A stretch of 64,000 nt of DNA, from contig CM054060.1 of the NCBI GenBank assembly GCA_028641055.1, forward strand, positions 293,370,660-293,434,659, read 5' to 3'. The stretch comes from Alopecurus myosuroides (lineage: Eukaryota; Streptophyta; Magnoliopsida; Poales; Poaceae). A program made the translations under genes and the position numbers. The notes under the pieces were generated by a model, which was not told the DNA's origin, did not search any database, and saw only the letters and a list, made by a program, of their open reading frames with translations. How positions within the stretch are numbered: the first letter of the stretch is position 1; each line of letters begins with the position of its first letter. Below are positions 56,247 to 64,000 of this stretch, piece after piece.

Positions 56247-57847
56247 TGTTATGTGTCTCTTTTTCTCTCAAGAATTAAAAACATGTCTCTGCTGCCTTAC
56301 TGAAAGTTCCGCCACCGGAGCCTCGTCTGCCTGCCGCTCCATGGCATCTACAAATGCTTTGCCGCTGTCACATGCCCCTCGTAGTAGCAGGCGCCCAAAC
56401 TGTGGCATCTACAAATACTTTTCTGTTGTCACGTTCTGCTGGTAGTAGCAGGCCCCCCAAATCCCTGACCTCCTGCAGATCTCCTTCTCCTCAGTGACAT
56501 TTTCTCAAGCACCTCCTGGGTAGCGCTGCTAAAAATCATGACTAATGTTATTAAACCGGGACCATGGGAAATTGGCGGAGCTGAGGATGCTCACACCATT
56601 CCAAAGCTGGGGACGCGGAGAGGTTGATCATCTCACACCCATGAACGGCATGGCTGCCATGCCGGCACCGGTGATGGACGCGTTCGGCGTCAGTGCAGAA
56701 GAGCACTCATTCTGATCAGAACCATTCGCACACACATCACGCATCATATCCATCGTCACACAAAGCAAGAGGGCGGTGCCACCATCCTCAATGAGGATGT
56801 TGGAGGAGATGATTCCATGAGGTGCCGGTGGGAGAGCCTAGAGATATTCCTCCGCAACAGAATCTGCTCACCGCCGTGCAGATCCATGCTGCTCGCACGA
56901 CTCCGGCCAGCGGCACTCCAGGTCGACCCGCGGGGCCTCGCCGCCAGCGTTGGACGCCAGGCACGCCAACGACATGGAAGATTGTTTGGGCGCCGCGGAA
57001 GGCAGAGGGAGAGAGAGGAAAGAGAAAGCGGGGCGGGACAACGACGACTCTCAGAGGGAGCGAGAAGAAAGAGAGGAGGGCAGCAACGGCTCTAGTTCGG
57101 TCGTTTTCACGACACTATGCACGTAATATTTAACATGCCATTTTGACAAACCGAAACAATCAATTTTGCACTACGATAGAAAATGACAGGGTTTAATGCT
57201 TATTTTCTACAACACTTTTTTAGGAAGAAATAAGAGCAAGCATGAGGTAAGTGGACCAGCCTTCTGGTACTTTTTCGTGCACAAATCATTAGCATGCAAA
57301 TAATTTCATTTCTCAGCGGTAGAGTTGATGGTGCATTACGAAACGTAAGTTAGAATATCTATGCAAATTGAAGAAAAAAAATGTACTGTTGATGCATACC
57401 ATTTCCGCAGAATGGTTTTCATGAGCCTACGGAAAAAATTTACAATCTTAAATTTTCAAATAATATTTTTTCCCTCCTCTATAGCACATACATCTAACAA
57501 AATGTTTTGCCCCTCCCTTTATTCAAGGTAGTACCTTCTAACTAAAAAGGTTATCATCAAAATTAAAGCCATATTTGACATTTAGCTACAAACTTTAGTC
57601 TTGACAAGTCATAGCAACGGAAAGAAATTACAGATAATATCTCAATCAAGGTGCACCAGTGAAAGCATTCTACTTTTTTGGTTGATAGGTTAAAATTATC
57701 ATGAGTGCTAGAACCAATTGATGCCAAGAGTGTGAATAAAAAAACTGACTTAACCTAGTTGAGCGAGGAACGGCCCAAAATACAGCTGCAAATACTCCCG
57801 CAACAAGTCAGCAAGCATGGCGCCGTGGCGCACCGCCTAACTTTTAC

Positions 57848-57943
57848 GTTGTGGCGCAACATAGGTTACAACAGCCATCAACCATCCAACCATAGGTTGT
57901 GGCGCAACATAGGTTACAACAGCCATCAACCATCCAACCATAG
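57848..57943. repeat. Perfect tandem duplication of a 48-bp unit
   Basis: GTTGTGGCGCAACATAGGTT... occurs at 57848-57895 and again at 57896-57943 without a visible mismatch. Confidence 0.95.
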
Positions 57944-59966
57944 CTCGATTTCGGGAAGCACCTATTTTATCACAATGTAAAATATATATAGACACCACTG
58001 AAGTTTTAGATATCAGAAGATACAGGTCAGGGTGAAGATGAATCACTCACCAATTAAATAAATATATGTATAGAAATTGTTACAATCATCAATGCCAGAT
58101 GGGATGCCCTATCATCAATTTGTTAAAGTATCATTCCAGCTAATCTCTGAGAAACGAAATCTGGATGAGGAAGATTGTGTGCGCCTCCTTAGCCGGTGAT
58201 GTACATGAGCGGTGGAAAAGCGATCAATCTGCATGTTAATCAAGCTCTGCTTGCACACAGATTTCTCTGGATCTAAGTCTGCATGAGCCGTATTAAAAAG
58301 TTGGTGCTCAGCACATACATTTGAGTGCAGCTCTGTATTCTTGGGAAATAGCAAAGGGGACTTAGTGCTATATACAAAGATGCTTACAGGGAAGAAAATT
58401 CCTATGGAAAAGGTGGACCGAAGCTGAACTAAGGTACCACACGTGCTTTATATGGACAGAAAATGCCCAGGAAGATAGCCTAAACCCTGAACTAATGCTT
58501 TATATATCACTCTTACACAAATTAAACCGATATATAATTTGCACCAATGCATTCTGTGTTGCAAATAAATGTCTCGTTATCATTGGATCAAAAGATTTGC
58601 TCTAATCCAGAAAGATGAACCCCTTGAGAAATAAACGATTCCATATCAATGACGGTCTACAGAATTATAGCCCAAACTGAAAATATTTCATATGCATGAA
58701 AATCTGGAAACTATATTGGAACCAATATGGCCGAACTGATTGTTGTACACAAAGTCTAACTTGCACTACATCAACCATAATCACATATCTTTTCCTTGAG
58801 GCACGTAAAATAATGAAAGAAAGATAAAACAGTATATGCAATACGTACTTATATGCTCTATTGTTCATCTGCAAAGGATACCTTCTTGGATCTGTTGTCG
58901 TCATCAGACTCAAATTGAGAAAACAAACAAAATGAAAGATTTATTTTGCCATTTTATATTCATTTTGTCGATTCTGCATCTCTGTACATCTTATAAGTGC
59001 TATCTAAGCATGTACATTAGAGACCATAATCTCGTACTAATTTATATCAAAGATTTTGAATTGCTTTATGACAATTTCTCTGTTAAAACAATATACTCTG
59101 ACGGAATCGCACATGGAAACACAAAGAAGAATGCTTATCTCTTACCACATGTCCTCGTCGACGCGCCACTTCCAAATCCTCCTCCAGACTTCCATCCACT
59201 TGTATTTCTAAAACCATCATACTGCACGTGGAAACTACCATTTGTCTCTAACTTCACGGCTCATTAATTCTCTGAAATATGAACATATGATGAACTCACA
59301 TCTATTGCAACAGATCAACTTCAAGTTCACAATTCATGGATGTACCTCTGTATGTATGTCAGAGCACTCGTCACCGTAAATTGAAGCCGATTCTTAGCCA
59401 GCCCCTTGCATTGGCCGAGACGACAGATGGTATATGCGGCTATGGTAACTGGGGGTTGCGGCCTTGTGGGATCTTTAGCGGGTGACACTGGGAAGAGGAT
59501 GTGACAAGCGGCAATGGCATGCAGGCTGGAATCTGCAGGCTTGAGTGAGCTGCTGCGCCGTCGACAGGAGCTTGTTGACACCAAGGTCCAATCTATGAGA
59601 ATATTGCACAACAAATTAACATCATTATCCAAGGATCGATGAGGGTTGCATTGCCGGCAGTATCATTGTCTTTGGGAGGGCTGCGGCAGCAGTAGTACAG
59701 TAGTTTCAAATGAAATATTGAAATCGTGACAATTTTATCAGCACCCTGCATTAAGCACATAAAACTGGAGTACAAGTTAGTTTCAATCTCAATTTGCATC
59801 CCATTGAGTAATTGCTTATTCTCCGTCAGAACGTCACATCCCGAAAGCTACAGCAGACAAATACTATATCAAGAAAGCAGGGGACCCGTTCTCAGAGTCA
59901 ATTTAGGAGGTCCGTGCTGGGATAATGGGTATATACCTGTGTAAATGCCCAATCAACAAAAATGCA

Positions 59967-60113
59967 GGCGGCTCTCAATATGGACGTGGCTACGACGGTA
60001 TGCCCCGATGGCGGCTCTCAATCCAGACGCGGTACGACGGTAGGCCTCGGCGGCGGCTCTCGATCCATAAGCGGCTACGAGCCTACGATGGTAGGCGTCG
60101 GCGGCAGCCTCCA
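59967..60113. repeat. Imperfect tandem repeat, about 43-bp unit, three copies
   Basis: GGCGGCTCTC starts units at 59967, 60010 and 60052, each followed by a TACGA.GGTA.GCC.CG core. On the minus strand the copies encode similar alanine/arginine-rich peptides (YRR/AAAEAY), so a protein-coding origin is possible but not shown. Confidence 0.85.
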
Positions 60114-60224
60114 TTAGCGAGCAGCGACGGCGCGAGGCAGAGTTCTCCATCCAAATCGCGAGTAGTCGTCCAAGCGCCGCGGCGGCATACCAGAGCATGA
60201 GGAATCGGAGGTGGCGGCATCCAT
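60114..60224 (-). pseudogene. Putative captured first exon in the Helitron
   Basis: ATG at 60224 reads MDAATSDSSCSGMPPRRLDD and continues 16 residues to TAA at 60116-60114. It is preceded on the minus strand by a C/T-rich, GC-rich leader (60420-60225). An N-terminal Met-Asp-Ala-Ala start after a pyrimidine-rich leader is typical of plant first exons. The family is not recognisable and the frame closes early. Confidence 0.35.
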
Positions 60225-60633
60225 TCTAGGCCAATGGAGGCGGGATCGGAAGGAGCTGAAACTGCGGTGTCTGCCCGGCTTTATCGAGTAAGAGAAGAGG
60301 AGGCGGCCTAGAGCGTGCGTGCGGACGTGGGGAATGGCAGAGTTTTCGTCCGTCCCTTAAAATTGCTAAGCGTACACAGGTGCGGGTTAGTTATGATCTT
60401 GAACGGTTAGATCTAAATTAGTTGGTATGATCGTGCGGCAGTTTGTTTATCGCTGTTGTTGTGTGTATATTAGGATGTGTGGCTGTAGCTATGAACATGT
60501 TCTCTCTTTTAATATTAGTGTAGATACGCTCGGCTGTGGCATACGTTGTAAAAACTCCAAACTCATAGGGGAAAAACCGGAAAAAATGTGTTGGACCGGA
60601 AGGAACCTTCCTCCTTTTATTATCAGGTATAGA
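60225..60633 (-). other. Helitron 5' end
   Basis: The TCTATACC terminus is at 60633, followed on the minus strand by AT-rich sequence and then the leader of the captured exon. No gene. Confidence 0.7.
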
Positions 60634-61070
60634 TTACACACTTTGATTACTGCGATAATCTTTTGCTTGCAACTTAATACTCAACGTTTGTTCGGATGAT
60701 ATTCCGAGGGTAGATTATTAGTCATAGATGCAGTTGGATGACAATCTATCTATTTTTTTGTAATGCCCGCATGAATCACATAGTAATCATCATGTCATGC
60801 ATATGCACTACAGTGCAGTCTTCATATCTATCAATTGTCCAGCTGTAATTTGTTCACCACACATGTTATCTATATTTTATGGAGAGACACCACTAGTGAA
60901 CTGTGAACCTTGGTCCATTTTCTCATACTGATAATACAATCACTGCAATCACCGTTTCCACTGTTTTCACACTACTACTGTTTCCATATTGTTTTTCACA
61001 CTATACTTTTTTATGAGGGAAAACTTGTCGCTGCACTCTTCACAACCTTTCTCTTGGGGTTTACCAACAT
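60634..61070 (+). repeat. 3' LTR of element D, second part with an internal deletion
   Basis: Resumes TTACACACTTTG exactly where the LTR stopped at 48273. It follows A's LTR through GACACCACTAGTGAACTGTG to about 61007 (CACACTATAC), then jumps to TGAGGGAAAACTTGTCG, omitting roughly 180 bp. It ends near 61070 against the LINE relic; the exact end is uncertain. Confidence 0.8.
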
Positions 61071-61072
61071 CA

Positions 61073-62600
61073 GCCATCAGCCTCCATTTGTCAGACCACA
61101 TCAGAACAGTTTCGCCTTCTCCAACTTCCACTTGGCATATGGATCTGTAGTCCTCATTGAGCTTCATGATATCCTTCGACCAAAAAAGACCCATAGAGGT
61201 TAACAGAATGTGAAACTTAATTTTCATAGTATATCTATACCAACTGTACCCATGGTATTAAATCTTTATTGTAGAATTTGTGGAGATGCTTCATAAGTAG
61301 GGCCTTATTTTGGAGTTTGAGTTCAATAATGCCTAGGGCAGCACTCTTCTTAGGCTTGCAGATCATGTCACGTCTATCTAGAGAATGTTTTGTTGAATCT
61401 GGCTTGTTTCCCCTCCACAGACAATGCCTCAAAATTCTATTAATTTGATTTATTATCTCGCTAGGCAAATCCAGGGAACATAAGAAAAAGATTGGCATGG
61501 AAGATAAACATGATTGTATGAGATGTAATCTCCCTCCATAAGATAGGAAAGTGGAACTAGCTGTGAGTCTTCTTTCTATTTTATCAACCACAGGAGTGAG
61601 AACCTGAATTCTTGGTCTTCTAGTGCCTAGTGGAAAGCCAAGATAGGTGAAATGAAAGTTGCCAACTGTGCAACCAAATTATTCTGCCAAATTAAGGACC
61701 TCGGTATCATTTATATTTATTGGCAACATAAAAAATTGTGGTAATTGACCTGCAAACCAATAGAAGAACCAAATTTCTAGAGAAGCCCATTTAAGCTATT
61801 GAGTTGAGAAGATTCATCAGGAACAATCGATAAGGTGTCATCTGCATTTTGTACAATAGGGAAGTGAGGGTCCCCTATTTCCAAAGGAAATTGAATCTCT
61901 CCATTGTGCAGTAAATTCTTGACAGCTAACTGAAGAAGATAACCCCCTAAAACAAACAATTGAGGGTGCAGCTTGTCTCCCTGCCTTACACCCTTTTACA
62001 ACAAAACTTCTTACCAGGGATTCCATTAAACGGCACAGGGGAGGAACCAGAGTTAAGAGTATTGTGCACCATTTTAATCCATTTTTTTATCAAAGCCCGT
62101 GTGCTTTAATATTTTAAGAAGGTCATCATGCTCCAAAGTGTAAACTTCCTTCTCAAAATCCAATTTTAAAATTACCACCCTTTTCCCAGCAGCTTTACAC
62201 TCGTGGATATACTCAAAAGTCCATGCCAAGCAGTCATGGATAGTTCTGCCCTTGATAAAGCCATATTTATTATGATGAATACATTCTAGAATAACCTTTT
62301 GGAGTCTATCAGCTACCAATTTTGTGAGAAACTTTAGGCAGCAGTTTGTAAGGGACATAGGCCTAAAGTCATTCATTGTTTCTGGAAACAATTTCTTAGG
62401 CACAAGAGTAATTAAGGAGGTATTAATACTCTTAAGATCCAAATTACCACTCTGGAAGTCCTTGGCCAACTGATAGAAATCCTTTTTAATAATAGGATAC
62501 CATTTACTAAGAAAAAAAATCATTGAAGCCATCAGGGCCAGGGGATCCGTCACCTCGCATTTTAGTTTTTTCTTCATCCATTTTTTTCCAGTAAAGACAT
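61073..62600 (-). pseudogene. L1-type LINE reverse transcriptase relic
   Basis: Minus-strand frames, several times broken: GSPGPDGFNDFFLSKWY (near 62540), SLITLVPKK and RPMSLTNCCLKFLTKLVADR (62400-62300), YGFIKGRTIHDCLAWTFEYI (near 62230), VILKLDFEKEVYTLEHDDLL (near 62150), then after frameshifts FPIVQNADDTLSIVPDE (61860-61815) and LSYGGRLHLIQSCLSSMPIF (near 61520), and finally WSKDIMKLNEDYRSICQVEV (61160-61100). The order fits non-LTR reverse transcriptase plus the downstream zf-RVT-like region. The catalytic YADD is NADD here (61848-61837). The 5' part (endonuclease, ORF1) is missing, and the 3' end is cut by element D at about 61072. Confidence 0.88.
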
Positions 62601-62980
62601 CAGAGAGAGAGCATAACACTACCAAACTCCACGCGATCCGGAACGTTTTGAGCGGCACGTTTTGATAACGTCGATCGTTTCCGTTGCGAATGGCTGGAAA
62701 GTGGAGTTTTCTCTTTGACGTATTTGTTTGGTCCGTCGCAGACTGGTTTTGCCCGACTTTTTGCTACTTTTACATCGCGAATTGTCGTCTCCGGCCCAAT
62801 AGCCCACTAAGATCCCAGTTGCCTTCGACGAAACTGGCTTGGTCATGTAGTACGTCGCGAATTTTCATCGGACCCACACATCCTGCCAGGTTTGACTGCT
62901 TTGACCGACAACGATCGCGCTCTCTCGCGGTTGTTCCTAACTTTTTTTTGCATGGGCCCAGCTGTCAGTTCATTAGTTTA
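62601..62980. other. Anonymous sequence right of the LINE
   Basis: No gene recognised. Short frames at 62684-63130 (plus) and 62619-62846 (minus) lack domains. The TGGGCCCAGCTGTCAG motif near 62955 is a phrase often seen near grass genes, but no exon can be identified. Confidence 0.4.
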
Positions 62981-63230
62981 CGCCAGCATCACAAAGATTT
63001 ACCCACCATCATCACAACAAGGAGATTTATAATAACTAGAATTATAATAATAACTAGAATTAACACCAGTTCACACCAGCATCACAAAGGTTACCCTCCA
63101 TCATCACAACAGGCTCACATCATTAACTAAATAGTTTCATGTCATCGATAGGGTTCACATCACAACAGGTGCACCTCAGCATCTAAACAGCTGCACATCA
63201 TAAACTAAATAGTTTCTCATCGATACGGTT
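62981..63230. repeat. Pairs of dispersed direct repeats
   Basis: CCAGCATCACAAAG...CCATCATCACAACA occurs near 62981 and 63077. CACATCATTAACTAAATAGTTTC... occurs near 63117 and CACATCATAAACTAAATAGT near 63195, each followed by CATCGATA(G/C)GGTTCAC. Confidence 0.75.
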
Positions 63231-63440
63231 CACGTCACTTTTTCCTACTGATCCACCCATTCCGAAGGCACATCCACAGGTTCCACGTCACTTTTCCTTG
63301 TCACCAATCCATTCCAAAGGCACATCCACAGGTTCCACGTCACTTTTCAGCGTCCTCAATGCTCTCAAAACGCACATGCAATTGTTCCACAACACTTCTC
63401 CTATTGTTTCATCCATTCTGAAGCCACAACCACACATGCG
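63231..63440. repeat. Tandem repeat, 52-53-bp unit, about four degenerate copies
   Basis: CACGTCACTTTT (or CACAACACTTCT in the last) recurs at 63231, 63284, 63336 and 63388. Each is preceded by GG(T)TCC and by CCATTC.(G/A)AAGGCACATCCACA-like sequence, decaying in later copies. Confidence 0.85.
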
Positions 63441-63506
63441 CAAACCCTACAAAGAAAGGCATCAGACATGTTTAGCACATTATCAACTACAAGGCCAACC
63501 ATCAGC

Positions 63507-64000
63507 ACAGTCTAATCATCGGCACATGCAACAAAACAAATAAAAGTGTAATAGTGAGCCTCATTGCCAACCATGGTACATACAAATTACACGCAATAAT
63601 TCTGACAGATTTACCTACTATAGTAAAATGAGGCACAACTGAACTTGTTCTACATGCTTTTTCTATAGTAGCCAAACTGCTAGACACATTGCTGCATATT
63701 AATCATTGGTAGAGACAGTTTAATCATTGGCACACGTATAGAGAATAAATGTTTATCAATGGAAAGCAAGAAAAGTAGCCTCATACTAATAAGCACAAAA
63801 CAAAATCAATGAGATCGTGGAAAATTTTACCAAGGAAGATGCAGAACCAATGTGGTTGTACACAACAGTAGGTAAAATTCTCGATGATCTCATCAAGACC
63901 GAGTGCACAGTTTAATCATTGGCACATGTATCAAGCACAAATGTTTAGCAATGGAAAACAAGAAAAGTAGCCTCGTACTAATAAGCGCAAAACAAAATGA
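63507..64000. repeat. Long-unit tandem repeat, 192-208-bp period, three copies running off the window
   Basis: ACAGTTTAATCATTGGCACA at 63715 and 63907 (192 bp apart) and a diverged ACAGTCTAATCATCGGCACA at 63507. The last two continue with ATGTTTA(T/G)CAATGGAAA and GAAAAGTAGCCTC.TACTAAT in step. The array continues past the right edge. Confidence 0.8.

Larger units (their letters stand above)
56247..60113 (-). other. Helitron central region, gene-fragment patchwork without a readable gene
   Basis: No complete gene. GC-rich scraps lie at 56290-56480 and 56640-57100 between AT-rich stretches. On the minus strand, 59632-59327 is an open frame (CLGVN/IDWTLVSTSSCRRR region) and 59270-59160 ends in a CATGTGGTAAGAG donor-like site, both suggestive of exons of a captured gene, but I recognise no protein family. 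A 48-bp tandem duplication is at 57848-57943 and a 43-bp repeat starts at 59967. Confidence 0.45.
48274..60633 (-). mobile_element. Nonautonomous Helitron carrying gene fragments, split by a CACTA transposon
   Basis: On the minus strand the 5' end is TCTATACCTGATAATAAAAG at 60633 and the 3' end is a short hairpin plus TTTTGCTAG at 48274. Both termini are typical of grass Helitrons. The element sits between A (48273) and T (60634), and deleting it rejoins the D LTR (TTTA.A/TTACACACTTTG), matching A's LTR apart from one base. There is no target duplication, as expected for Helitrons. Outside the CACTA about 5.3 kb remain, with no Rep or helicase motif, so it is nonautonomous. It carries host-like coding scraps on the minus strand (its own sense direction), consistent with gene capture. 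Confidence 0.85.
34119..61070 (+). mobile_element. Element D, same family as A, plus strand, split by E and by a Helitron
   Basis: Interior 34119-37044 and 46881-47333, PPT 47320-47333, and 3' LTR 47334-48273 continued at 60634-about 61070. The interior begins GGGAGTCTCTCACCTCC, the sequence found about 48 bases inside the element in A, so D's PBS and 5' LTR are missing at the junction with A. The 3' LTR end meets a LINE relic. D has no usable gag or pol. It was probably inserted into the LINE, then hit by A (near its PBS), by E (TSD CAAAC) and by the Helitron. Confidence 0.8.

Noticed and set aside
62955..63000. Start of a host gene
   Set aside because: A gene-proximal-looking motif occurs, but no exon, splice site series or protein match can be supported within the window.

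Overview
The window is intergenic DNA from a large plant genome, almost certainly a grass and most likely of the Pooideae (wheat/barley/oat/ryegrass side). It is built almost entirely of nested transposable elements: gypsy and copia LTRs, a CACTA transposon with a CACTAGTGGAAACA terminus, a Helitron and an L1-type LINE. I see no intact host gene, no rRNA or tRNA gene and nothing bacterial. Most long open frames are decayed transposon genes or chance frames in GC-rich LTR leaders.

Layout. 1-7931: nonautonomous gypsy-type element F (end of 5' LTR, 1.8-kb noncoding interior, 6.1-kb 3' LTR), inserted into a minus-strand gypsy protease-reverse transcriptase remnant H (7932-9418). 9419-11746: polypurine stub and 2.25-kb LTR of gypsy element G. 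11747-13184: minus-strand copia LTR. 13185-34118: minus-strand Athila-like element A (5' LTR, PBS, gag relic, PPT, 3' LTR). A's 3' LTR is split by the 10.8-kb element K (14049-24813, TSD TCACG, two nearly identical 5-kb LTRs and only 0.83 kb between them), and its interior is split by a 3.6-kb solo LTR S (27335-30929, TSD GGCAT). 34119-about 61070: plus-strand element D of the same family as A, facing A head to head. D's interior holds element E (37050-46875, TSD CAAAC), a Tat-like gypsy element with gag-protease, a truncated pol and an antisense intron-containing gene. D's 3' LTR is split by a minus-strand Helitron (48274-60633, in an A/T dinucleotide), which is itself split by a 7.1-kb CACTA transposon (49038-56126, TSD CTT). 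61073-62600: minus-strand LINE reverse transcriptase relic. 62640-64000: anonymous sequence with several tandem repeat families that run off the window.

Nothing here works as a pathway. The elements relate by nesting, which gives a relative order: LINE, then D, then A, E and the Helitron; then K, S and the copia LTR inside A, and the CACTA inside the Helitron. F entered H separately. All protein-coding relics carry stops, frameshifts or deletions. The features most worth a second look are the spliced antisense gene of E, the gag frame of E that appears to start inside its own LTR and read through the primer-binding site, the FAR1-like fragment captured by the CACTA, and the pol deletion scar and 160-bp periodic repeat of element K.
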